DNA of 64,000 nucleotides from JBBIQV01 sp964555285 (GCA_964555285.1 CAZKRM010000010.1:33749-97748), one strand, 5' to 3'. Shown: positions 38,052 through 45,107, counted from the stretch's first letter. Translations and numbers: made by a program. Notes: generated by a model from the sequence alone, not told the origin.

Positions 38052-38242
38052 AGCAACCCCTCAGAGTCAAGTTCCTCGATCACCTTGCGAACCCGTCCCG
38101 TGGCCTTGCCTTTCATCGGCTTCTTATTATCCAAGTCCCACTTCACGACAAGATGTCCTTCGCGGTACACATGCACATGCCGGGGAGGATGATCGCCTTT
38201 CCAGGTGACCAAGATATAGCCGCCCCGGCGGAGCTTTCCCAC
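38048..38242 (-). CDS. Small DUF4160-like protein
   Basis: The 64-aa protein contains GDHPPRHVHVYREGHLVVKWDL, the PPHVHV-type signature shared with the DUF4160 proteins, and ends KVIEELDSEGLL. It precedes and overlaps the HTH gene. This is the third DUF4160-type gene in the array, here paired with an HTH partner instead of DUF2442. Confidence 0.72.
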   Translation of the reverse strand: MGKLRRGGYILVTWKGDHPPRHVHVYREGHLVVKWDLDNKKPMKGKATGRVRKVIEELDSEGLL

Positions 38243-38299
38243 GATGAGACGCTATCTCACGCGGTAACACATGTCAATCGCCTTATGCATTCCGTGCCT

Positions 38300-38350
38300 G
38301 CCTAACGCAGAGTTAACCAGCGCGGCGCCGTTGCCTGCGTCCGGTTGAAC
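38300..38350 (-). other. attC site (51 bp)
   Basis: Minus-strand GTTCAAC (38344-38350, fits RYYYAAC) and GTTAGGC (38300-38306) surround ACGCAGGCAACGGCGCCG and GTTAACTCTGC segments (GCAG/CTGC pairing with the central GGCGCC). The antitoxin frame runs through this site, so its last residues are attC-encoded. Confidence 0.75.
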
Positions 38351-38573
38351 GACGTGTGAGACCCGATGCCTTCTGTGCCACTTCAACGAGGGAATGCAGC
38401 GCCTTGTTGACCGACGCTGAGTTGGGAAAGACCTTCGCCACGTCAGGATCCAGAACCACCACGTTGGAGCTCGTCTTGACACGTTCATAATATTTCCCAC
38501 GCTCCAGCTTCCCGAAGTCGGATCGCTTGTCCTCGCGGCGAAGCTCATCGGATACAGACCTAACCTTCTTCAT
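38313..38573 (-). CDS. BrnA-like antitoxin with attC-encoded tail
   Basis: The 86-aa protein has DFGKLERGKYYERVKTSSN and VVVLDPDVAKVFPNSASVNKALHSL, resembling short antitoxins that accompany BrnT-type toxins. The end of the protein (from about TRRSTGRRQRRRAG) is encoded by the attC site and so is not part of the ancestral gene. Its ATG overlaps the TGA of a truncated brnT remnant by four bases. Confidence 0.65.
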   Translation of the reverse strand: MKKVRSVSDELRREDKRSDFGKLERGKYYERVKTSSNVVVLDPDVAKVFPNSASVNKALHSLVEVAQKASGLTRRSTGRRQRRRAG

Positions 38574-38706
38574 AGATGCGCATGATTGGTTGCAACACGG
38601 GCGCTGATGATGCGGATCGCATGACCGCGCTCGGTGTGGGCTACGACTAAGAGCCGATCTGCCGATGACAGTCCAAGTCGCTGCAAGCGATCCGCTGAAG
38701 CTCTGA
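38570..38706 (-). pseudogene. 3' remnant of a BrnT-type toxin gene
   Basis: The minus-strand frame ending at 38570 reads LQRLGLSSADRLLVVAHTER and then GHAIRIISARVATN. This is the C-terminal signature of BrnT ribonuclease toxins (RLLxVxHTERG...IRIISARxAT). The N-terminal two thirds, with most active-site residues, are missing. Upstream is a GGCTAAC box shared with the next cassette, so the 5' end was probably lost at a cassette junction. The partner antitoxin remains intact. Confidence 0.65.
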
Positions 38707-38707
38707 G

Positions 38708-38971
38708 TTAGCCCTGCTGCTTGATGCGTCGCTCATACTCATCATGAGGTCCGATCCACACCCACACGAAATCCGCCCCATCCTCAACGGCCAGCGCCCG
38801 GTGATGAGGGCCAACTCTCACAGACCACAGCTTGCCAACCTTTTTGAAGTGCAGCGAAGGGTGGGCGGGATTTTCTTTCAGGAGGTCGAAGTTGTATCGG
38901 GCCACTCTCTGAACAGCCTCTGGCAGGTGCGCATAGCAAGCCCAAAACCGAGCCGTCGTGCGATGGTTCAC
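38708..38971 (-). CDS. RelE/ParE-superfamily toxin
   Basis: The 87-aa protein has the compact RelE-type layout: ARFWACYAHLPEAVQRVARYNFDLL, HPSLHFKKVGKLWSVRVGPHHRALAV and a final VWIGPHDEYERRIK. The conserved strand-loop GPHHRALA and the C-terminal HDEY block are typical of RelE-like mRNA interferases. It overlaps its antitoxin by four bases, with the antitoxin first. Confidence 0.82.
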   Translation of the reverse strand: MNHRTTARFWACYAHLPEAVQRVARYNFDLLKENPAHPSLHFKKVGKLWSVRVGPHHRALAVEDGADFVWVWIGPHDEYERRIKQQG

Positions 38972-39168
38972 AGGTCCGTGAGAGTCCCTTTTGCTTTCTC
39001 TTCGAGCGCCTCACGCATCAGGAAATCCAGCTTTCCAGCCTCAGAGTCGGCTTCGATCTGCTGGTCCCACCGCTCCCAGTCCTTTTCTGACAGCCACCGG
39101 ACAAGTTCGGTGAACTCCTCTTGGGGAAGTCTCTCGATTTCTGTTTTGAGTTCGTCTACCTTCGACAT
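38968..39168 (-). CDS. Antitoxin of the RelE-type pair
   Basis: The 66-aa protein MSKVDELKTEIERLPQEEF... with ELVRWLSEKDWERWDQQIEADSEAGKLDFL matches small antitoxins whose C-terminal stretch (AGKLDFLxxEAxEEKxxGxL) is a known RelE-partner motif. I chose the ATG at 39168, before which the minus strand carries GGGGAAGAAAAACC. An ATG at 39207 would add 13 unrelated residues. The pair forms a complete TA cassette, which stabilises integron arrays. Confidence 0.8.
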   Translation of the reverse strand: MSKVDELKTEIERLPQEEFTELVRWLSEKDWERWDQQIEADSEAGKLDFLMREALEEKAKGTLTDL

Positions 39169-39313
39169 GGTTTTTCTTCCCCTCAATGCTCCGGAACACC
39201 AATTCACAGGCCTGGCGCCTGGAACGGAGTCATCCTTGTTCAGAGCCTCAGTATGCCACGCTCACATGCTAAGCGCTACACCCCTCTGCGCGGCCGACTT
39301 TGAGCCGGCCCAC

Positions 39314-40003
39314 TCAAACTTCTTGTGAGCCTGGACCAGCGAGCACTCCCGCCAGCTTTGCTGCTTCTCTCAACACCTCTTGAGCGAGGGGCACCGGTCT
39401 CTTATGTTGGAGAGGGAAAGGACTGACGTGGACATGGAACTTCCATCCATCTGTCTGAAACTCCAAACCACCCCTTGTCTTGTCAACAAGGTCAGCGACC
39501 GAGGCCGAGATCCCAAGACCGCGTGGAACCCGCATCCCTGGGACCTTGAATAGCGCACGATACGGTGCTTTCCCGAAGACAACCACTCGCGGTGGGCGGA
39601 GAAGCAGAACCTCTTGAATGAAGTGCGGAGGGGCGCAAGCGTCGACCACGTCATCGGGAGGGTTTTGATGGCGATCTTTCTTTGTGATAGCACATTTTAC
39701 ACTATGGACCAGGAAGAGACCTTGCGACAGTAGGTCCTCCCACGGTTTGCGGAGGGTCGCAAGGATGAAGCGCTTGCGCAGGTTGTCGTCCGGATTGTTG
39801 GTCGCGCTCAGCGCTCGCGTCTTCCGTACGATCCCCTCCATAATAGGAGGCGCGATCCCGACGAGGAGGAGCTTGGGACTCCGGACCGGCGAATCGGTCT
39901 GCTGCCGGATATTGCAGGCTACGCGTCCATAGTGTCGGCAGGCCTCGCACGCCCAGATCGCATCCTGAACCATCTTCCAGGAGACGGTGTCGATGCTCGT
40001 CAT
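39314..40003 (-). CDS. Uracil-DNA-glycosylase-superfamily protein (cassette gene)
   Basis: The 229-aa protein starts with a cysteine pair (IWACEACRHYGRVAC) like the Fe-S cysteines of family 4/5 UDGs. It then shows UDG-type motifs: LLLVGIAPPIMEG (motif 1 region), FLVHSVKCAITKK (VxKC) and PPRVVVFGKAPYRALF. A C-terminal HVHVSPFPLQHKRP corresponds to the HPSP region. Motif 1 lacks the usual catalytic acid (GEAPG-type), so the activity may be changed. The bracketing sequence is only weakly attC-like at 39278-39333 and clear at 40026-40084. Confidence 0.65.
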   Translation of the reverse strand: MTSIDTVSWKMVQDAIWACEACRHYGRVACNIRQQTDSPVRSPKLLLVGIAPPIMEGIVRKTRALSATNNPDDNLRKRFILATLRKPWEDLLSQGLFLVHSVKCAITKKDRHQNPPDDVVDACAPPHFIQEVLLLRPPRVVVFGKAPYRALFKVPGMRVPRGLGISASVADLVDKTRGGLEFQTDGWKFHVHVSPFPLQHKRPVPLAQEVLREAAKLAGVLAGPGSQEV

Positions 40004-40025
40004 GGGTTCGAACTCCGTCTCGTCA

Positions 40026-40084
40026 GGCTAACGCCTAAACTCAGCGGCGGGCAGTCACCCGTCCGCTGGAGTGAATGGTTAGAA
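40026..40084 (-). other. attC site of the first cassette
   Basis: Minus-strand boxes TTCTAAC (40078-40084) and GTTAGCC (40026-40032) enclose CAGCGGACGGG and CCCGCCGCTGAG arms. The R'' box and four following bases mirror the cassette's own 5' boundary at 40959-40965 (GTTAGAAAGCC), exactly as IntI recombination predicts. The gene's stop is inside R''. Confidence 0.78.
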
Positions 40085-40936
40085 AGCCCTCCTCGCGCGG
40101 AGGACGAGTTGTGCTTCTGGGAACTCCTTTGCAGCCCTCTGCTTGAACCAACGGACAAATTTCGGGAAGGTCTTTGCACTAATGAGATCCGATACATTCA
40201 TCTCGTGAAAATACCCATATCGTGAGAAGTAAATGGCTAGTTTCGTTATCTTCGGCTTTGGCTGGAGCTCGCCTACTCCCGCGATATGATGCAGAATGTA
40301 ATAACCTAAGATTTGATCGAAGGCACTCCTATCCAGAGCCAGCTTCTTGGTTGTTTTCACGTCTATGATTTTTTGGTCAATTACTAGATCGGCGTCCGCT
40401 CCCCCTACGAGCACTGATGCGTCACCGAAGGTTGGATTTACCATGCATAACTTCTTTGAACAAAAGGCTTTGCGATCAACTGCACCTATCAGGTTCTTCA
40501 AGTCCTTGATGTCATCTTTGTGTGAGATTCCAATCTGCTCGTGACCGACCCCGGCGCGAAAGATCGGATCAAGCGTGGCCAACGATATCGCCGACTCAAT
40601 GAGATCATTAGTAATGGTTCCCTTCTTGAGAAATCGGGCCAATCTAGTCTTTGCCTTTGCAACGATTTCCTCTCCAAGTTCACGAAGCTCTTCATCGTCA
40701 GCGAGGAGTTCAAGCGCTGACTCGGCAACCCAATGCCCTCTGTCGATCGTATGAGGATTGAGGTGCTGAATGAAGAACCGAAGCAGATAGTCGAATGCGG
40801 TGCCCACCAAGGAATACCGAGCGCTTAGCGGAGGAGCAAGAAGTTGTCTGGAAACCGCGAAAGTTGGTTTATCGAATTCCTGCCGAAATCGCTCTCGAAC
40901 GTCAGCATTAGTCTTCAGAAAGGATGTTAAGCTCAT
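40079..40936 (-). CDS. PD-(D/E)XK nuclease-like protein in the first cassette
   Basis: The 285-aa protein has GGADADLVIDQKIIDVKTTKK, matching the D...(D/E)xK metal-binding core of PD-(D/E)XK nucleases (Asp, then DVK). AFDQILGYYIL follows, a helix with the conserved glutamine of several such families. The N-terminal two thirds are helical and unrecognised. There is no DNA-binding domain I can name. The gene is more AT-rich than the chromosome. As the cassette nearest Pc it should be the best expressed. A restriction-like or defence role is plausible but inferred. Confidence 0.6.
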   Translation of the reverse strand: MSLTSFLKTNADVRERFRQEFDKPTFAVSRQLLAPPLSARYSLVGTAFDYLLRFFIQHLNPHTIDRGHWVAESALELLADDEELRELGEEIVAKAKTRLARFLKKGTITNDLIESAISLATLDPIFRAGVGHEQIGISHKDDIKDLKNLIGAVDRKAFCSKKLCMVNPTFGDASVLVGGADADLVIDQKIIDVKTTKKLALDRSAFDQILGYYILHHIAGVGELQPKPKITKLAIYFSRYGYFHEMNVSDLISAKTFPKFVRWFKQRAAKEFPEAQLVLRARRAF

Positions 40937-40958
40937 GGTGATCTTTTGCGCCTCGGCT

Positions 40959-41020
40959 TTCTAACTATAACTATGCCGGTCTGGATAGCACGGACGTTGA
41001 ATTTTAAAAAACCGATGCGT
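40959..41020 (-). other. Candidate attI recombination point and leader
   Basis: The box TTCTAAC on the plus strand (40959-40965) is GTTAGAA in cassette direction and marks the junction between attI and the first cassette. It is preceded on the minus strand by GACCGGCATAGTTATA. The cassette's attC carries the matching box, which fixes the crossover position. The extent of attI upstream is uncertain. Confidence 0.6.
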
Positions 41021-41049
41021 ATTTTCTTGCTCTTCCAAAGACTTGTCAA
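41021..41049 (-). promoter_or_regulatory. Candidate cassette promoter Pc
   Basis: On the minus strand, a consensus TTGACA (41044-41049) is followed after exactly 17 bp by GAAAAT (41021-41026). It points into the cassette array about 60 bp from the attI junction, the correct place for a Pc promoter. It lies downstream of intI, between the integrase stop and attI. Confidence 0.65.
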
Positions 41050-41097
41050 ACCTTTTCAACCTCGCCATCTGCGGTAAGAGGCCGCCTCAGCGGTCGG

Positions 41098-41136
41098 CAT
41101 AATCCCATTATGGCTGATCAGCATAAGTCCATTATG
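41098..41136. repeat. Direct repeat of CATAAT/ATTATG palindromes at the intI 3' end
   Basis: Two 17-bp copies, CATAATCCCATTATGGC (41098) and CATAAGTCCATTATGGC (41122), are spaced 24 bp apart. Each contains facing CATAA/TTATG half-sites, and a GCTGATCAGC palindrome sits between them. The second copy overlaps the integrase stop codon. They may be integrase or regulator binding sites forming part of attI. Confidence 0.75.
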
Positions 41137-41749
41137 GCCGTCCAGGAGGCAGGCTGATGGCCAGCCCGTCCACCGGGCTTCGGACTCCCCTCCCACCACG
41201 GTTCAAAACATGCGTGTAGATCATCGTCGTGCTCACGTCGGTGTGCCCGAGCAGCTCCTGAACCGTGCGGATGTCGTAGCCATCTTCCAAAAGGTGAGTG
41301 GCGAAGCAATGACGCATGGTGTGCGGGCCGGCTGGCTTTGAGAGGCCGGCCATCAGCCGCGCATCTTTGACGGCCTTCTGCAGCACCGATTCGTGAAGGT
41401 GGTGACGGCGCTTTTCTCCGGTGAGCCGGTCGATATACGGACTGGTTGCCGGGAACACCCACTGCCAGCCCCATTCTTTGGTGGCGTTCGAATACTTTCG
41501 TGCTAACGCATGAGGCAGGGAGACGCCGTGATAGCCATTCCGGATGTCCGCTTCATACTGGGCTTTGACCCGTGCGAGATGTTGGCGAAGGGGGTCCTTC
41601 ACTGTCGCGGGAAGCATGGTCACCCGGTCTTTGTCGCCTTTCCCGGCGCGAATGCGAATCTCATTGCTCGCGAAATCCAAGTCCTTGACCCTAAGGCGCA
41701 GGCATTCCATCAGCCGGAGCCCTGCGCGATGATCTAAGTCAAGGAGAAA
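41132..41749 (-). pseudogene. intI: 5'-truncated integron integrase
   Basis: A tyrosine recombinase with the integron-specific extra helix region (LPHALARKYSNATKEWGWQW with VFPA). The catalytic residues are the first Arg in AGLRLMECL, HTMRH (His-x-x-Arg), LLGH and the nucleophile in MIYTHV. The C-terminus GGRGVRSPVDGL is classic IntI. The translatable part from the ATG at 41710 is 192 aa. Homology continues upstream to about 41749, where a stop occurs, and the first ~140 residues (the N-terminal DNA-binding domain) are absent. The first catalytic Arg lies before the only ATG. It is probably inactive. Confidence 0.85.
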
Positions 41750-41819
41750 TCAGGTGGAATTTCTCCTGAATTGATCGGTGTGCGGGAGGCCGACGAAGGA
41801 AGACCGGTGATCAGGCCAC

Positions 41820-42236
41820 TTACTTGTTCGGCTTGCCCGGTAGCCGAAGGAGTTGGCGAATGCTTTCGTCCAGCTTCTCGGAGCTGAAAGGTTTGGTGAG
41901 GAAGATAAGTTGATCTCTGTTAAAGGCTTTGGCGATGGCGTCGGCTTCGGGGTAGCCGGACATCAAAATCACCTTGATCTCCGGCCGTTGGACCAGGAGA
42001 TCGCAGGCGAGGTCGTCGCCGCTCATATCCGGCATCTTCCAGTCCGTCACCAGCACATCAATCGCAGCATGGAATTCCGAGCTGATCCGGATGGCTTCGG
42101 ATCCGGAATGGGCCTTCAGGACGTAATAGCCCATGCGTGTTAATTCCAGCTCGACCAGCAACGCAATGGCCGATTCATCGTCGACCAGCAGAACGGTTTT
42201 CTTCCTGGCAGTAATGGGTTCGGCGGCAGTCGCCAT
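41820..42236 (-). CDS. Stand-alone receiver (CheY-like) protein
   Basis: A single REC domain: LLVDDESAIALLVELELTRMGY, phosphoacceptor Asp in VLVTDWKMPDMSG, VILMSGYPE and the signalling Lys in FLTKPFSSEKL. There is no output domain. I chose the ATG at 42236, which follows CTAGGAGTATATTAC; an ATG at 42269 is less well placed. The product is 138 aa. No kinase gene is adjacent; the hybrid kinase at 24-28 kb is a possible but unproven partner. It directly flanks the broken end of intI. Confidence 0.88.
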   Translation of the reverse strand: MATAAEPITARKKTVLLVDDESAIALLVELELTRMGYYVLKAHSGSEAIRISSEFHAAIDVLVTDWKMPDMSGDDLACDLLVQRPEIKVILMSGYPEADAIAKAFNRDQLIFLTKPFSSEKLDESIRQLLRLPGKPNK

Positions 42237-42423
42237 GTAATATACTCCTAGGTGTAACTCATTAGCCAAGCCTCAATCGAGCACCATGCTAGTGTAGTGT
42301 CTCAGTAATACCTTTACTATATTGGTCGGTTCTGGTACTGGTTTGGTGCATGTGGACAGGCGCTCGCGTGGGGCATTTCCTTTCCTGCGGTTGACGAATG
42401 GCCATTGACGAGTGACCGGCTCC

Positions 42424-43101
42424 TTAACGGGGCTTCGCATAGCCTTCTCTTGCGAGCAGTTCCGCCACATTCTGCCCGTCGACGAAGACATCGGCGACGA
42501 GGCGATCGTAGACATCCTTGCCACGTGGAATCATTCGCACGGACCCTTGCGTGAGCAGTGCCTCCAGCCGCTTGGCTGCGTCCAGGCCTCCCGGTTCTGA
42601 AAGCTCCGGCGTGTCGATGCCTCGAATGCGGATGCGTTGGAATCCATAGCGAAACGTATCCCCGTCCACGACCCGAATCTGCCGGCTTTCGAGGGGCGTT
42701 TCATGTGTCGTGAGGCTTCCCATCGCGTATCGCGGCAAGAACGACCGCCGGCTTTGCCGCGAAAGCCGGTGCGTGGCGCTGGGCCGTTTGTGCGGATGCG
42801 TGCCCTTGAGGCCTCGGCGTTTATGGCGAGGGAGGTCTGTCGTATCGCGATGCTGGGGCATCCAACACACCTGACACGGAGAGACGGAACCGGGCGCGGT
42901 CGAGGTTGGGCTTGGCGACAATTGATAGGTCGGGAGCGTGGAGCGGCGGTCGGATTCAATCTGGGCCGACACGTGCAGGGGCGTGGTCAGCGCGGTTACC
43001 GTTCCGAGGATGGCGAAGAAATGGACCAGCCTGGTCGTTCCGAAGAAGGGACGTATGCGTGGAAGTCGTCGCATTGTGAGAAGCGACAACGCAGGGTTCA
43101 T
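42424..43101 (-). CDS. Secreted SNase-fold (thermonuclease-like) protein
   Basis: The C-terminal ~100 residues carry the staphylococcal-nuclease fold: IRVVDGDTFRYGFQRIRIRGIDTPEL, then AAKRLEALLTQGSVRM and DVYDRLVADVFVDGQNVAELLAREGYAKP. The Asp and Arg of VDGDT, RIRGID and YDRLVA match the active site. An N-terminal signal (RLVHFFAILGTVTALTTPLHVSA) predicts export. Between them is a low-complexity basic region with a lone C-x-x-C. I chose the ATG at 43101; 43074 is also possible. The lower-coordinate end of a hairpin element lies 67 bp upstream. Confidence 0.8.
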   Translation of the reverse strand: MNPALSLLTMRRLPRIRPFFGTTRLVHFFAILGTVTALTTPLHVSAQIESDRRSTLPTYQLSPSPTSTAPGSVSPCQVCWMPQHRDTTDLPRHKRRGLKGTHPHKRPSATHRLSRQSRRSFLPRYAMGSLTTHETPLESRQIRVVDGDTFRYGFQRIRIRGIDTPELSEPGGLDAAKRLEALLTQGSVRMIPRGKDVYDRLVADVFVDGQNVAELLAREGYAKPR

Positions 43102-43168
43102 GCCAGGAATCGAGGGAGACCGGCTCGGTTGACAACGAAGAAATTCGCGTGCTGAAATGGCGGGCGTT

Positions 43169-43268
43169 GAGTGGGGTGAGCGATTCGCCTCCCGTGCTCC
43201 CGGAACCCGCACTTCAGAAAGTGCTCGCTCGACGGGCGCAATCTGGGGGCTAACCGATCACCCCACTC
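43169..43268. repeat. Hairpin element with conserved core, copy 1
   Basis: Locus-specific arms, GAGTGGGGTGAGCGATTCGC at 43169 onward and its imperfect reverse complement at 43245-43268, bracket a core (43194-43244) beginning GTGCTCCCGGAACCCGCAC. The core is nearly identical to that at 54633-54684. It lies upstream of the SNase gene and before the 76-aa gene. Confidence 0.8.
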
Positions 43269-43309
43269 AGTTTGGTGGTTGAGGAAAGACATAAGGGGAG
43301 GATATTCCA

Positions 43310-43540
43310 ATGGATATGATAGGGCGTGTCGGGCTGGTCGAGATCCCGATTCTGATCGCGCCCGATCAGAAAGCGTGGCTGGACCGTATGATAAAGGAAG
43401 GGAAGATCGCGATTCCGCCGGGAGGAACCATCGAGAAGGGGTCGCTCTACTCGATGTTTATTCGGATGCTCCTGAATAACGCAATGGAGGAGCAGAAGCG
43501 GCAGGAGGCGCTGGAAGCGGACGACGAAGACGACGAGTAG
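43310..43540 (+). CDS. Small acidic-tailed conserved hypothetical protein
   Basis: A 76-aa protein preceded by GGGGAGG at good spacing. It contains VEIPILIAPDQKAWLDRMIKEG, a helix with SLYSMFIRMLLNNAMEEQKRQ and a very acidic end (EADDEDDE). The layout suggests a small helical, perhaps DNA-mimicking or ribbon-helix-helix-like protein. I do not recognise the family. Confidence 0.65.
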   Translation: MDMIGRVGLVEIPILIAPDQKAWLDRMIKEGKIAIPPGGTIEKGSLYSMFIRMLLNNAMEEQKRQEALEADDEDDE

Positions 43541-43601
43541 GCGTGAGGCAGACTCTCGGCTGTATCTAAACCGATCCGGTTCGTATCAGTCGAGATACAA
43601 C

Positions 43602-44885
43602 CTACAGGTTTTTGAAGGCAGCTCTGGCGCTGCGGATCGTGTGCTCGATATCCGCAGAGGTGTGGGCGGTTGAGAGGAAGGCTGCTTCGAATTGCGAGGG
43701 CGCAAAGTACACGCCCTTGCTGAGCATGCGTTGAAAGAAGGTCGCGTAGGCTTTCGTGTCCGACTGTTTTGCCGAGTCCCAGTCCACCACTGGTCCCTTC
43801 GTCAAGAACGCCCCCATCATCGAGCCGATTCTGGTTTGCGACAGCGCCACCCCTGCTTTGCGGGCTGCATCCCCCAGCCCTTTCGCCAACGCGGCCGATC
43901 GTTCCTCAAGCTGCCGGTAGACCCCAGGCGCCTGAAGACGCTTCAGCGTTTCGATTCCTGCCGTCACGGCCAACGGATTACCTGATAACGTTCCAGCCTG
44001 ATAGACGGGTCCGGCTGGCGCAATCAAGTCCATGATTTCCCTGCGGCCTCCGTAAGCACCGACGGGGAGACCGCCCCCGATGATTTTCCCCAGGCAGGTC
44101 AGGTCCGGTGTGATCCCATAGAGCGTTTGCGCCCCGCCGTACTGCACGCGGAACCCCGTGATGACTTCGTCGAAGATCAAGAGGATATCGTGTTCCTGCG
44201 TCAACTGCCGCAAGGTTGAGAGAAAATCCGGAGCGGGCGGGACCACGCCCATGTTCCCGGCGATCGGTTCGACGATGATGCAAGCCAGCGTCGCGTGATG
44301 CTCCTTCACGAGTTGCTGGACGGCGCGAATGTCGTTGTAGGGGGCCGTGAGCGTGTGGCGAGTGAAGTCAGCCGGCACGCCGGGCGAGTCGGGAATGCCG
44401 AGCGTGGCTACACCCGATCCCGCTTTCGCCAACAGGTAGTCGCTGTGGCCGTGATAGCAGCCTTCGAACTTGAGAATCGCGTCGCGTTTCGTGAAGGCGC
44501 GCGCCACGCGGACGGCGCTCATCACCGCCTCGGTGCCGGAACTCACGAGCCGGACTTTTTCCATCGAGGGGAGCGCCTCGCGGATCATGTGAGCAAGCTG
44601 TACCTCCAGTTCGGTCGGGGCACCGTAACTCGTGCCGTTCGCCGCAGCGCGGCTGATGGCTTTGACGATGGGCGCCGGCGCGTGGCCGAGAATCATCGGC
44701 CCCCACGACAGGACATAATCGATAAATGCATTCCCATCCACGTCATAAAGCCGCGCGCCCTTGGCGCGTTTGATGAAGAGCGGCTGGCCGCCGACGGAGC
44801 GGAACGCTCGGACGGGGCTGTTCACGCCGCCGGGGATGCACTGCTGAGCCTCGGCGAAGAGTTGCTGGGATCGGCGCGTTTTCAT
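43602..44885 (-). CDS. hemL: Glutamate-1-semialdehyde 2,1-aminomutase
   Basis: A PLP enzyme of the C5 tetrapyrrole pathway, converting glutamate-1-semialdehyde to 5-aminolevulinate. It shows GGVNSPVRAFRSVGGQPLFI, VRLVSSGTEAVMSAVRVAR, FEGCYHGHSDYLL and LIFDEVITGFRV. The PLP lysine is in CLGKIIGGGLPVGAYGG. I chose the ATG at 44885 (MKTRRSQQLFAEAQQ), giving 427 aa; an ATG seven codons earlier is non-homologous. Confidence 0.96.
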   Translation of the reverse strand: MKTRRSQQLFAEAQQCIPGGVNSPVRAFRSVGGQPLFIKRAKGARLYDVDGNAFIDYVLSWGPMILGHAPAPIVKAISRAAANGTSYGAPTELEVQLAHMIREALPSMEKVRLVSSGTEAVMSAVRVARAFTKRDAILKFEGCYHGHSDYLLAKAGSGVATLGIPDSPGVPADFTRHTLTAPYNDIRAVQQLVKEHHATLACIIVEPIAGNMGVVPPAPDFLSTLRQLTQEHDILLIFDEVITGFRVQYGGAQTLYGITPDLTCLGKIIGGGLPVGAYGGRREIMDLIAPAGPVYQAGTLSGNPLAVTAGIETLKRLQAPGVYRQLEERSAALAKGLGDAARKAGVALSQTRIGSMMGAFLTKGPVVDWDSAKQSDTKAYATFFQRMLSKGVYFAPSQFEAAFLSTAHTSADIEHTIRSARAAFKNL

Positions 44886-45107
44886 AGCGGGGGCGAAACC
44901 TAACACGGGCTTGCCGGGAGGGTCAAGAAACGGTACGGGAATTGTCTGTTTGGATACGATTTATTCGTTTAGATACACCGTGGCGACCGGCTTCACACGC
45001 AGCGTTCTACCGATCCACCTGAAATCCTTGAAAGATGAATAGGCGGCCGCCGGTGGCGCAAGTCTTGCTGTACCCGCACTCGCCAATCAGATCTGTGGTG
45101 AGTCGAC

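Larger units (their letters stand above)
35606..41749 (-). mobile_element. Chromosomal integron with cassette array in the same orientation as intI
   Basis: A 6.1-kb block read leftward. It contains a truncated integron integrase (41132-41749), a candidate attI (about 40959-41100), a candidate cassette promoter Pc (41021-41049) and then a row of small minus-strand genes. Most gene groups end in an attC-like site. Evidence for cassettes: GCCTAAC/GTTAGGC core boxes bracket inverted sequences of variable length, stop codons fall inside the R'' box, and the first cassette's left end (GTTAGAAAGCC) is repeated at its attC as expected from IntI recombination. Base composition in the first cassettes is visibly more AT-rich than the flanks. 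Confidence 0.85.

Noticed and set aside
40003..40030. GGGTTCGAACTCC as a tRNA T-arm
   Set aside because: No flanking acceptor, anticodon or D-arm could be paired around it, and it overlaps the UDG-like gene start.
41132..41749. Phage-type tyrosine recombinase instead of integron integrase
   Set aside because: It carries the IntI-specific ALARKYSNATKEWGWQW insertion and lies beside attC-bearing cassettes.
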